A stretch of DNA of 49,552 bases. Origin: an uncultured Eubacteriales bacterium. Its GTDB lineage: Bacteria; Bacillota; Clostridia; Oscillospirales; Oscillospiraceae. Below the pieces are notes generated by a model. That model was not told where the DNA came from. It searched no databases and saw nothing but the letters and a program-made list of their open reading frames with translations. Position 1 is the first letter of the stretch; the number at the start of each line of letters is the position of its first letter. The DNA is taken from positions 1-49,552 of the forward strand of contig URCK01000006.1 of NCBI GenBank assembly GCA_900546295.1, written 5' to 3'. A program made the position numbers and the translations under genes. Positions 14,790 to 23,052 of this stretch are shown here, piece by piece.

Positions 14790-15722
14790 ATGAGCAAGAT
14801 CTACACTTCTGCTGACCAGCTGATCGGCAATACCCCCCTTCTTGAGCTCTCGCACATTGAAAAGGCGGAAAAGCTTGAGGCAAGACTGCTTGCCAAGCTC
14901 GAGTACTTTAACCCCGCGGGCTCCGTCAAGGACCGTATCGCCAAGGCCATCCTCGATGACGCAGAGCAGAGCGGCAAGCTGGGGCCCGACTCCGTCATCA
15001 TCGAGCCGACCTCCGGCAATACCGGCATCGGCCTTGCCTCCGTCGCCGCCGCGCGCGGCTACCGCATCATCATCGTCATGCCCGAGACGATGAGCGTTGA
15101 GCGCCGCCAGCTGATGAAGGCCTACGGCGCGGAGCTTGTCCTCTCCGACGGGGCCAAGGGCATGAAAGGCGCCATTGCCAAGGCGGAGGAGATCGCCGCG
15201 CAGACGCCGAACAGCTTCATCGCCGGGCAGTTTGTCAACCCCGCGAACCCGAAGGCGCACTACGAGACGACTGGCCCCGAGATCTGGGCCGACACCGACG
15301 GTGAGGTCGACATTTTTGTTGCGGGCGTCGGCACGGGCGGCACGCTGACCGGCACGGGCAAGTTCCTCAAGGAGCGCAAGCCCGCTGTCAAGGTCGTCGC
15401 CGTGGAACCCGCCTCCTCCCCTGTCCTGAGCAAGGGCACTGCGGGTGCGCACAAGATCCAGGGCATCGGTGCGGGCTTTGTGCCGGACGTGCTGGATACC
15501 GGCGTTTATGACGAGATCATCCCTGTCGCGGATGACGACGCCTTTGCTGCGGGAAAACTTGTCGGCCATAGCGAGGGCGTGCTCGTGGGCATTTCCTCCG
15601 GTGCGGCTGTCTGGGCGGGCATCGAGCTTGCCAAGCGCCCCGAGAACAAGGGCAAGACCATCGTCGTCCTCCTGCCCGACACCGGCGACCGTTATCTCTC
15701 CACGCCGCTCTTTCAGGACTGA
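14790..15722 (+). CDS. cysK: Cysteine synthase A (O-acetylserine sulfhydrylase)
   Basis: This 310-residue PLP enzyme makes L-cysteine from O-acetylserine and sulfide in the cytoplasm. Visible motifs are the cofactor lysine K47 in NPAGSVKDR, the substrate loop TSGNTG (75-80), the phosphate-binding GTGGTLTGTG and GISSGA near the C-terminus. The length is normal for the family. ATG 14790 follows CAGGAGG. It has a consensus promoter, a long leader and its own terminator, and faces an IscR-like Rrf2 gene. The CysK/CysM distinction is supported by length and the NPAGSVKDR loop. Confidence 0.95.
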   Translation: MSKIYTSADQLIGNTPLLELSHIEKAEKLEARLLAKLEYFNPAGSVKDRIAKAILDDAEQSGKLGPDSVIIEPTSGNTGIGLASVAAARGYRIIIVMPETMSVERRQLMKAYGAELVLSDGAKGMKGAIAKAEEIAAQTPNSFIAGQFVNPANPKAHYETTGPEIWADTDGEVDIFVAGVGTGGTLTGTGKFLKERKPAVKVVAVEPASSPVLSKGTAGAHKIQGIGAGFVPDVLDTGVYDEIIPVADDDAFAAGKLVGHSEGVLVGISSGAAVWAGIELAKRPENKGKTIVVLLPDTGDRYLSTPLFQD

Positions 15723-15784
15723 GCGCGTGCGGCCTCTCCTGCGCCTTTGCCCCCCGCTGCCGGAAAGAGCGAATACCGATGCAA

Positions 15785-15822
15785 AAACCCGACCGATTTC
15801 ATCGGTCGGGTTTGCTGTTTTT
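15785..15822 (+). terminator. cysK terminator
   Basis: AAACCCGACCGAT (15785-15797) pairs perfectly with ATCGGTCGGGTTT (15801-15813), followed by GCTGTTTTT. The last bases touch the end of the convergent rsgA gene. Confidence 0.88.
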
Positions 15823-16741
15823 ATTTCTGATTGTTCATGCCGCGCTTGCCGCGTCCCTCCGTCCCCGCGTTCCATTCGCGCAGGTCCTTGAGCTCATCGT
15901 AGAGTCGGCAGTAGCTCTCGTGCCGCCCCTTGACGATCTTCCCATCTTTCACAGCCTGACGCACGGCGCAGCCCTTTTCCTTTGTGTGGCTGCATCCGAC
16001 AAAGCGACAGTCGTCGAGATAGGGCGCGAACTCGGCAAAGCACTCGGGCAGACGCTCCTTGAGCGCAAGGTTCAGCCCCGTCGTTTCGAACGAGGAAAAG
16101 CCCGGTGTGTCGATGATCTCCGCGCCGCAGGGCAGTTCATAGAGCTCAACATGGCGCGTTGTGTGCTTGCCGCGCCCGAGCGCCTGGCTGACTTCACCCG
16201 TTTTGATCGTCACATTCTCGTCGAGCGCGTTGAGAAGGCTCGACTTGCCGACGCCGGAGTTGCCCGTCACGGCGGAGAGCTTGCCCACGAGCTGCTCGCG
16301 CAGAAGTTCGATGCCCTCCCCTGTTTCCGCGCTGACGCAGACGGTGCGAAAGCCCGCGTTTTCATAGTATTCACGCAGCGTATCGGCGGGGTCTAAGTCG
16401 CATTTATTGATGCAGATGAGCACCTCGCAGCCCTTGAGCGCGGCGATGGCCGTCATGCGGTCGACTAAATACGGGTCGGTCTTCGGGATGGCCTGCGAGC
16501 AGACGATCACCATCTGGTCGATGTTCGCGACGCTCGGCCGCTCAAAGGCGTTGCGGCGCGGCAGAATCTCGTCGATGCGCCCCTCGCTGCCGGGGACCTC
16601 GCAGCAGACAACATTGTCGCCTACGAGCGGCGAGATGCCCTCGCGGCGGAATTTTCCGCGCGCCTTGCAGGTGAGCAGCCGTCTGTCCTCACCCTTGACA
16701 TAGTAAAAGCCGCTCAGCGCGCGCTGTATCCTTCCCGTCAC
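15821..16741 (-). CDS. rsgA: Ribosome small-subunit GTPase A
   Basis: A 306-residue late-acting 30S assembly factor. An OB-fold occupies about 1-65. The circularly permuted GTPase domain shows the motifs in the order G4 (NKCD), G1 (GNSGVGKSS) and G3 (DTPGF), diagnostic of RsgA/YjeQ. A C-terminal zinc-binding segment has the Cys/His pattern CRFVGCSH and KGC. The start is GTG 16741, overlapping the prkC stop by four bases (GTGA). The prkC-rsgA order is conserved in Firmicutes. Confidence 0.95.
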   Translation of the reverse strand: MTGRIQRALSGFYYVKGEDRRLLTCKARGKFRREGISPLVGDNVVCCEVPGSEGRIDEILPRRNAFERPSVANIDQMVIVCSQAIPKTDPYLVDRMTAIAALKGCEVLICINKCDLDPADTLREYYENAGFRTVCVSAETGEGIELLREQLVGKLSAVTGNSGVGKSSLLNALDENVTIKTGEVSQALGRGKHTTRHVELYELPCGAEIIDTPGFSSFETTGLNLALKERLPECFAEFAPYLDDCRFVGCSHTKEKGCAVRQAVKDGKIVKGRHESYCRLYDELKDLREWNAGTEGRGKRGMNNQK

Positions 16742-18501
16742 GGCAGCTCCTCGCCTCCGATGCCAGGCTCTTCGCCGCCGTCGTCCACGTCAGGGCCGGA
16801 GCTGACGACGAACGTGATGACAGTGCCCTCTTTTACGTCCGTATTGGGAGCGATGCTCTGCTCAAGCACCGTGCCGATGGGGCTTACGTCCGCGCGCGAA
16901 GAGACATCGCCCACGACAAGACCCATCTGAGTTGCCTGCTGACGGACGATCTCAATGTCGCTGCCCGTGAAGGTGATGACCGGGATGGATTTCTTCTCCG
17001 AACCCTTGCTGACCACGAGAGACACCGTGTCGCCCGCGCGCAGGGTCGTCCCCGCCTCCGGAAGGGTGCGGATGACATAGCCTGCCGTGATGGTCTCGCT
17101 GTATTCCTCCAGCGTATCGTCGATCGTGAGGTCAAGGTCGAGATTCTTGAGCTGGAGCGCCGCGTTCCGCCGCTCCGAATTGACGAGGTTTGGCATTTTT
17201 TCCGTCTTTGCGCCGGTGCTGACGAAGACCGAGATCACGCGGTTGCCCTTCACGCTCTTGCCGCGCTCGGGCGACTGCTCGATGATCTGCCCCGCCGCGT
17301 ATTCGCTGCTTGCGCGCTCGCCGATCTGCTCGATCGTGAAGATGCCCTTCACGTTTTCATCCTCGTTCGCCTCGTCGATGGTCATGCCGACGAGATGTGG
17401 CACGACGTATTCCTTCTGCTTCTGTTCGCCGCCGAGAAGGTCGCTGAAGATCGCGCGCCAGAGCAGCACGATGAGCGCGACGGCGACGACCGCCGCTCCG
17501 GCGATCGTCAGGACGCGGCGCAGGTCGGTCTTGCGCGGTGCGTCATCCTCGTCGTCTTCGTCCTCGTCAGCGGCGCCCTGCGCCTTGGTCGAAACGGCGT
17601 GCACGGCGGGGATATACTGCGTCGGCTCGTCGGCCGTCTCGCGGTGCAGATCCTCAATGGTGAAGTCAAGGTCTACCTCGGGGTTCTTGCGGAACTCTTC
17701 AAGGTCTGCAAGCATCTCGTCGGCCGAGGCATAGCGCTTTTCAATGTCGGAGGCCATCGCCTTCATGCAGATGAGCTCCAGCGCCTCGGGCACGTCGGGG
17801 TTGATCTCGCGCGGCGAGAGCGGCACGGAGGACAAATGCTGGATGGCGACGGAAACGGCGCTGTCCCCCTCAAAGGGCAGCCGCCCCGTCAGCATCTCGT
17901 AGAGCACCACGCCGGAGGAATAGATGTCCGAGCGCGCGTCTATGCGGTCGCCCTTGGCCTGCTCCGGCGACATATAGTGTACCGACCCGAGCGCCTCCTG
18001 CGTGAGCGTGTTGGCGGAGTTGGCAAGGCAGGCGATGCCGAAATCGGCGACCTTGACGCTGCCGTCGCGCAGGACCATGATGTTCTGCGGTTTGATGTCG
18101 CGGTGGATGATGCCGCGCGAATGCGCGTGCGAGAGCGCCTTTGTGATCTGCGTGATAAAGTGCAGCGCCTCGCGCCAGTTGAGCTGGCCGCGCTTTTCCA
18201 TATACTGCTTGAGCGTGATGCCGTCGATGAGTTCCATGACGATATACTCCGTTTCACCGCGGCTCACGTCGTAGACCGAGACGATGTTCGGGTGCGAGAG
18301 CATCGCGACGGCCTGCGACTCGTCGCGGAAGCGGCGGCGGAAGTCCGCGTCCTCGGCAAGGTCGCTTTTGAGCACCTTGACCGCGACGAGACGGTTCAGG
18401 CGGTGGCACTTGGCCTTGTAGACGACCGCCATGCCGCCGCTGCCGATGACTTCGAGCAGCTCGTAGCGGTTGTCGAGCATTTTACCGATCATTTTGTCCA
18501 T
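16738..18501 (-). CDS. prkC: PASTA-domain Ser/Thr protein kinase
   Basis: A 587-residue membrane kinase that senses muropeptides or lipid II and phosphorylates cell-wall and growth proteins. The kinase domain (about 10-270) has the glycine loop GSGGMAVVY, K42 in VAVKVL, HRDIKPQN with D135, and DFG at 153-155. An acidic juxtamembrane stretch (DEDEDDEDD) precedes one membrane span (about 329-350). Three extracellular PASTA repeats follow, then an acidic, glycine-rich tail. ATG 18501 follows AAGGAGG; a TTG at 18522 lies upstream of that site. It is the partner of the adjacent PP2C phosphatase. Confidence 0.94.
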   Translation of the reverse strand: MDKMIGKMLDNRYELLEVIGSGGMAVVYKAKCHRLNRLVAVKVLKSDLAEDADFRRRFRDESQAVAMLSHPNIVSVYDVSRGETEYIVMELIDGITLKQYMEKRGQLNWREALHFITQITKALSHAHSRGIIHRDIKPQNIMVLRDGSVKVADFGIACLANSANTLTQEALGSVHYMSPEQAKGDRIDARSDIYSSGVVLYEMLTGRLPFEGDSAVSVAIQHLSSVPLSPREINPDVPEALELICMKAMASDIEKRYASADEMLADLEEFRKNPEVDLDFTIEDLHRETADEPTQYIPAVHAVSTKAQGAADEDEDDEDDAPRKTDLRRVLTIAGAAVVAVALIVLLWRAIFSDLLGGEQKQKEYVVPHLVGMTIDEANEDENVKGIFTIEQIGERASSEYAAGQIIEQSPERGKSVKGNRVISVFVSTGAKTEKMPNLVNSERRNAALQLKNLDLDLTIDDTLEEYSETITAGYVIRTLPEAGTTLRAGDTVSLVVSKGSEKKSIPVITFTGSDIEIVRQQATQMGLVVGDVSSRADVSPIGTVLEQSIAPNTDVKEGTVITFVVSSGPDVDDGGEEPGIGGEELP

Positions 18502-18518
18502 ATTTTGTGCCACCTCCT

Positions 18519-19247
18519 TCAATCATGATCTACGAGCACGACCGTCACATTGTCCGGCGCGCCCTGCGCCTTGGCGAGCGCAATGAGTTCGTCGAGATTC
18601 TGCTCGCTGCTCTTGCCCGAGCAGACGGCGCGGCAGATGTCCTCGTCCGTCGCCGTGACGACGAGTCCATCGGTGCACAGCAGCAGCTTGTCGCCGCGCT
18701 GAAAGGTGACCTCAAAGGCGTCGCACTGCGTCATTTCCTCCGTGCCGAGCGCACGGGTGATGAGGTTGCGGTTGGGGTGCGTGCGCGCTTCCTCGGCGGT
18801 GATGTTGCCGCTTTCCACGAGCGTCTGCACCACGCTGTGGTCGTGCGTGATGCGCGTGATCTCCCCGCCGCGGATGAGATAGGCGCGGCTGTCGCCCACG
18901 TTGCACACGACCGTCCCCTTTTCGCCCGCCACAGCGGAAACGAGCGTCGTCCCCATGCCGCGGCAATCGTCCTCCAGCGCGCGCTCATAGACGGCGGTGT
19001 TCGCCTGCGCCACGCAGAAGGACGCGAGCTCTCGCAGCTGCTCAACGCTCATATCCTCGCGCAGCAGCGCGCGCAGCTCCTTCAAAAAGGTCTCCACCGC
19101 GAGCGTGCTTGCGATCTGCCCGCCCTCCGCGCCGCCCATGCCGTCGCAGACGACGGCAGCAACGCTTTTTCCGATGGTCTCGACGGCAAAGGTATCCTGA
19201 TTTTCATGCCGGCGCAGTCCCACGTCGGTCTTTCCAAGGGCGTTCAT
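18519..19247 (-). CDS. prpC: PP2C-type protein phosphatase (Stp/PrpC)
   Basis: The 242-residue metal-dependent phosphatase reverses PrkC phosphorylation. Family motifs are all visible: RRHENQD near the N-terminus, VCDGMGG (D35), GMGTTL, NVGDSRAYL, THDHS, LITRALG, LLLCTDGL and GAPDNVT. The metal-coordinating aspartates appear intact. The start overlaps the rlmN stop by four bases, and prkC begins 17 bases after its stop, so the three are surely cotranscribed. No membrane span is seen. Confidence 0.95.
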   Translation of the reverse strand: MNALGKTDVGLRRHENQDTFAVETIGKSVAAVVCDGMGGAEGGQIASTLAVETFLKELRALLREDMSVEQLRELASFCVAQANTAVYERALEDDCRGMGTTLVSAVAGEKGTVVCNVGDSRAYLIRGGEITRITHDHSVVQTLVESGNITAEEARTHPNRNLITRALGTEEMTQCDAFEVTFQRGDKLLLCTDGLVVTATDEDICRAVCSGKSSEQNLDELIALAKAQGAPDNVTVVLVDHD

Positions 19248-20281
19248 TGCGCGATACCTTCTCTTTCTTTCATTTCCTTGCGCCGCAGCTGTCCGCAGCT
19301 TGCGTCAATGTCTCCGCCGAGGCTGCGGCGTACCGTCGCCGTCAGGCCGTGGGACTCAAGACGCTTCTGGAACGCGCTGACGCGTTTGCTGGGCTTGAAC
19401 TCGCTTTCCACCACGTCGTTGAGGGGGATGAGGTTCACATGCCCCGGCATCCCGCGGATCTTTTCCGCGAGCAGGTCCGCCTGCCAGTCGTGGTCGTTCA
19501 CGCCGTCGATCATCGCGTATTCAAACGAGATGCGGCGGCCCGTTTTCTTAAAATAGCGGTGGCAGGCCGCAAAAAGCTCAGAAACGTCATAGGCCTTGTT
19601 CACCGGCATGATGCGGCTGCGCGTCTCGCTGTCGGGCGCGTGGAGCGAAACGGAAAGCGTGAGCTGCAAATTGTCCTGCGCGAGCGCGTCGATGCCCGGC
19701 ACCACGCCGCAGGTGGAGAGCGAGATGTGCCGCATCCCGATGTTCATGCCGTCGGGATGGTTGATGAGCTCCAGAAAGCGCAGCACGTTCTGCCGGTTGT
19801 CGAGCGGCTCGCCGATGCCCATGAGCACGATGTTGGAGATCTCCTTCCCGGAATCGAGCTGCGTAAAGAGCACCTGATCAAGCATTTCAGACGGCTTTAA
19901 GTCGCGCACCTTGCCCGCAAGCGTCGAGGCGCAGAACTTGCAGCCCATGCGGCAGCCGACCTGCGAGGAAATGCAGACCGTGTTGCCGTGGTGATAGGAC
20001 ATGAGCACCGTTTCGATGCAGTTGCCGTCGGAAAGCTCCCAGAGGTACTTGATCGTCCCATCGAGCTTCGACACCTGCTTGCGCGCGACCGTCGGCGCGG
20101 TGATGACATACTCCCGCGCCAGCTTTTCGCGCAGCGCCTTTGGAATATTGATCATCTGGTCAAAATCCGTCACGCCGCGGTGCAGCCAGGTGAACACCTG
20201 CTTGCCGCGAAACGACGGCTCGCCCATCGCGCGCAGCGCCTCGCTGATCTCACCGAGCGTCATCGACTTGATATCAGTCAT
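19244..20281 (-). CDS. rlmN: 23S rRNA A2503 / tRNA A37 methyltransferase
   Basis: This 345-residue radical SAM enzyme makes 2-methyladenosine in 23S rRNA and in tRNA. The Fe-S motif C-x3-C-x2-C is at C110, C114 and C117 (CRMGCKFC). GIGEPLDN and a conserved cysteine in the C-terminal part (DASCGQLR) fit the RlmN double-methylation mechanism. It also carries the residue pattern SLHAPD. RlmN is preferred over Cfr because of the housekeeping context between rsmB and prpC. Its start overlaps the rsmB stop by 8 bases. Confidence 0.95.
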   Translation of the reverse strand: MTDIKSMTLGEISEALRAMGEPSFRGKQVFTWLHRGVTDFDQMINIPKALREKLAREYVITAPTVARKQVSKLDGTIKYLWELSDGNCIETVLMSYHHGNTVCISSQVGCRMGCKFCASTLAGKVRDLKPSEMLDQVLFTQLDSGKEISNIVLMGIGEPLDNRQNVLRFLELINHPDGMNIGMRHISLSTCGVVPGIDALAQDNLQLTLSVSLHAPDSETRSRIMPVNKAYDVSELFAACHRYFKKTGRRISFEYAMIDGVNDHDWQADLLAEKIRGMPGHVNLIPLNDVVESEFKPSKRVSAFQKRLESHGLTATVRRSLGGDIDASCGQLRRKEMKEREGIAQ

Positions 20282-21614
20282 GATCTCTCCTCCTCATGCG
20301 GCTGAGATAAAACCCATCCGTACCGCTGCGCTGCGGCCAGAGCGTCAGATACCCCGGCGCAGCTTCCCCGTTCGGCAGGGAGAATTCCTCATAAATAAAT
20401 TCCGGGTGCGAAGATAGGAACGCATCCGTTACGTTTTCATTTTCCTCGGGCAGAACGGTGCAGGTCGAGTAGACCAGCACGCTGCCCGGTCTTACATAGC
20501 GCGCGCTGTTTTCTAAAATCGCGCGCTGGATCTCCGGCAGCGCCTTGAGCTCGCGCGCGTCCTTATAGCGGATGTCCGGCTTTTTGCGGATGATGCCGAG
20601 ACCCGAACAGGGGACGTCGCAGACGACCGTGTCAAAGCGCCCCGCCCATTCCTCGCGGAAAACGCGCCCGTCGGCGCAGGCGGTCTCGATGCAGGTGACG
20701 CCAAGACGCTGCGCCCCTTCGCGGATGCGCTTTAATTTGTTCTCGTGCAGGTCGCAGGAGAGAATATGCCCCTCATTTTCCATGGCGAAGGCTGCGGCGA
20801 ACGACTTGCCGCCCGGCGCGGCGCAGACGTCCAGCACGTCCTGCCCCTTTTCAAAGCCCGCGGCGTAGGTTACGAGCTTTGCCGCCGCGTCCTGCACCGT
20901 AAAGCGGCCCTGATAGAAGGCCGCGAGCGTCGTGAGGTCGCCGGTGCCGGAAAGCTCATAGCAGCCCGGCACCCATGCGTGCGCGCGCGCCTCGATCCCC
21001 TCGCCGGAAAGCTCGCGCACGAGCGCCTCACCGTCCGTTTTGAGGGGGTTCACCTGCGCGGTGATGGGAGAAGCCTTGTTGTCGATGCGCAAAAACTGCT
21101 CCGCCTCGGCGTCTCCCAGCAGCGCCGTGAGTCTTTCCACCAGCCACTTCGGATGGCTGTAGGCAATGCTCAGGCGCGAGAGCGTGTCCTGCGGCAGCGC
21201 GGGCGGATGCGCCTTGTTCTGTGCGACCTTGCGAAGGACCGCGTTGACAAGTCCGCTTGCGGCACTTCTGCCGTTCGTGCGGCAAAGCTCCACGGATTCG
21301 CTCACCGCCGCGTGGTCGGGCACTTTGTCCAAAAATAAGATCTGATACGCGCCGATGCGGAGAATGTCGGCAAGCGGCGGCTGCAAATGGTCAAGCTTCT
21401 GCGTGCAGTAGGCGCTGAGATAATAGTCGAGCAGCAGCTCGTTTTGCATCACGCCGTAGACGATGCGGCTGCAAAGCGCCGCGTCCTGCGGCTTGAGAGA
21501 TGCCTTGCCGAGCTGAGCTTTGAGCGATGCGTCCGCCCATGCGCCGCTGCGGCGGCAGGCGACGAGCACGCAGAGCGCGCATTCGCGCGCGTTGGAAGTG
21601 CTCCCCTTACGCAT
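20274..21614 (-). CDS. rsmB: 16S rRNA m5C967 methyltransferase
   Basis: A 446-residue protein with an N-terminal NusB-like RNA-binding domain (about 8-140) and a C-terminal Rossmann methyltransferase. SAM-binding is shown by DVCAAPGGKSFAA, and the two conserved cysteines of RNA m5C methylases by DVPCSG and YSTCT. It modifies C967 of 16S rRNA. Its ATG overlaps the fmt stop by 8 bases. The fmt-rsmB-rlmN-prpC-prkC-rsgA order is the classical Firmicutes cluster. Confidence 0.94.
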   Translation of the reverse strand: MRKGSTSNARECALCVLVACRRSGAWADASLKAQLGKASLKPQDAALCSRIVYGVMQNELLLDYYLSAYCTQKLDHLQPPLADILRIGAYQILFLDKVPDHAAVSESVELCRTNGRSAASGLVNAVLRKVAQNKAHPPALPQDTLSRLSIAYSHPKWLVERLTALLGDAEAEQFLRIDNKASPITAQVNPLKTDGEALVRELSGEGIEARAHAWVPGCYELSGTGDLTTLAAFYQGRFTVQDAAAKLVTYAAGFEKGQDVLDVCAAPGGKSFAAAFAMENEGHILSCDLHENKLKRIREGAQRLGVTCIETACADGRVFREEWAGRFDTVVCDVPCSGLGIIRKKPDIRYKDARELKALPEIQRAILENSARYVRPGSVLVYSTCTVLPEENENVTDAFLSSHPEFIYEEFSLPNGEAAPGYLTLWPQRSGTDGFYLSRMRRRDHD

Positions 21615-22533
21615 CGAGGACCGTCCCCGCGGCGATGCGTTTGCCGTTCAAAAAGGCGTTTGCGGCCATGCGTTTGCCGCCATCGGGCTGCAATTCGGTG
21701 ATGAGGATGCTCTTGCCGTCGCCGCAGGCGGCCTCGATCCCGCGTTTCACTGCGCGCAGCGTGCCGGGCGCGTCCTTCGTTTCACCCAGCGGCACGGCGC
21801 GGAAAATCTTCGTGTTCGCGCCGAGGATGCTCGCCGCGGCGCAGGGCCACGGGATGAGTCCGCGGATCTGGTCGATGACCTGCGTGCTGCTTCTCGTCCA
21901 GTCGATGGGCGAAAGCTCGCGCGAGAGCATGGGGGCGTAGGTTGCCTCCGCCTCGTTCTGCGGTACGCGCTGCGCCGTGCCGTTTGCGATCTCGTCGATC
22001 GCCTCGGCAATGGCGTCCGCGCCGAGCGCGGCAAGGTCGGAGAAAAGCTCCTCCGCCGTCTCGTCCGGGCGGATGGGCTGCTTTTCCACTAAGATCATGT
22101 CTCCCGTGTCGCACTCTCTGGCCATGTGCATGATCGTCACGCCTGTTTCCTTATCGCCATTTAGGATCGCCCAGTTGATGGGCGCCGCGCCGCGATACTG
22201 CGGCAGGATGGACGCGTGCACGTTGATGCAGCCCATCGGCGGCACGGCGAGCATTTCCTCGGGCAGGATGCGCCCGTAGGCCGCGACGACCGCAAGATCT
22301 GGCGCAAGCGCCTTGAAATCCGCGAGCGCCGTGCCGTCGCGCATCGCCGTCGGCTGAAAAACGGGAATGTTCTGTGTAAGTGCATATTCCTTTACAGGGC
22401 TTGGGGTTACTTTGTTTCGGTTGCGCGGCTTGTCCGGCTGCGTGAAAACGCCGCAGACCTCGTGCCCGTCTGCGACCAGGCGCTCTAAAATGCTGCGCGC
22501 AAAGTCGGGCGTACCCATGAAGACGATCCTCAT
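21607..22533 (-). CDS. fmt: Methionyl-tRNA formyltransferase
   Basis: The 308-residue enzyme formylates initiator Met-tRNA with 10-formyl-THF. The N-terminal Rossmann domain starts RIVFMGTPDFA, and the folate-site motif NVHASILPQYRGAAPI carries the catalytic Asn/His. The conserved Asp is in CDTGDMI. A C-terminal OB-like domain binds tRNA. The length is normal. It overlaps the def stop by four bases, placing formylation and deformylation enzymes side by side, as in most bacteria. Confidence 0.95.
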   Translation of the reverse strand: MRIVFMGTPDFARSILERLVADGHEVCGVFTQPDKPRNRNKVTPSPVKEYALTQNIPVFQPTAMRDGTALADFKALAPDLAVVAAYGRILPEEMLAVPPMGCINVHASILPQYRGAAPINWAILNGDKETGVTIMHMARECDTGDMILVEKQPIRPDETAEELFSDLAALGADAIAEAIDEIANGTAQRVPQNEAEATYAPMLSRELSPIDWTRSSTQVIDQIRGLIPWPCAAASILGANTKIFRAVPLGETKDAPGTLRAVKRGIEAACGDGKSILITELQPDGGKRMAANAFLNGKRIAAGTVLDA

Positions 22534-23033
22534 TCCTCGTCCAGCTCCTTTTCCTGCTCGCGGATATACTTTTCCAGTTCCTCTTCGCTGAGGATCTTGC
22601 AGTGCTCGGTGTAAAGATGACCGTCAAGATGCTCGATCTCGTGGCAGAAGCAGCGCGCCGTCAGCTCCTCGTCCTCGACCTCAAAGGTCGTGCCGAAGCG
22701 GTCCTGCGCACGCACGCGCACCACCATCGGGCGCGTGACGATACCGTACTTGCCCGGCACGCTCAGACAGCCCTCAAGGCCCGTCTGCTCACCCTCGGTC
22801 TTGATGATCTCGGGGTTGATGAGCTCGATGATCTCGCCCTGCTCGTCCTCCACGATGCAGACTCTGCGCAGGATGCCCACCTGCGGGGCGGCAAGGCCCA
22901 CGCCGCCGGCCTCAGCCAGCGTGTCAGCCATGTCGTCGAGCAGCTGATGGAGGCGGGCGTTGAATTCGGTCACCGGGCGGCAGACTTTCGTCAGGCAGGG
23001 ATCGCCTTTTTCTCGAATGGTACGGATAGCCAT
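22530..23033 (-). CDS. def: Peptide deformylase
   Basis: The 167-residue metalloenzyme removes the formyl group from nascent proteins. All three motifs are intact: GVGLAAP (44-50), EGCLS (87-91, metal-binding Cys) and HEIEH (131-135). The start at ATG 23033 (MAIRTIREKGDP) follows AGAGGA at proper spacing and matches the family. Upstream in-frame starts to 23078 would run into the end of priA. A long acidic C-terminal helix (EEELEKYIREQEKELDEE) extends past the core. Confidence 0.94.
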   Translation of the reverse strand: MAIRTIREKGDPCLTKVCRPVTEFNARLHQLLDDMADTLAEAGGVGLAAPQVGILRRVCIVEDEQGEIIELINPEIIKTEGEQTGLEGCLSVPGKYGIVTRPMVVRVRAQDRFGTTFEVEDEELTARCFCHEIEHLDGHLYTEHCKILSEEELEKYIREQEKELDEE

Positions 23034-23052
23034 AGTTTTCATCCTCTTTTCT

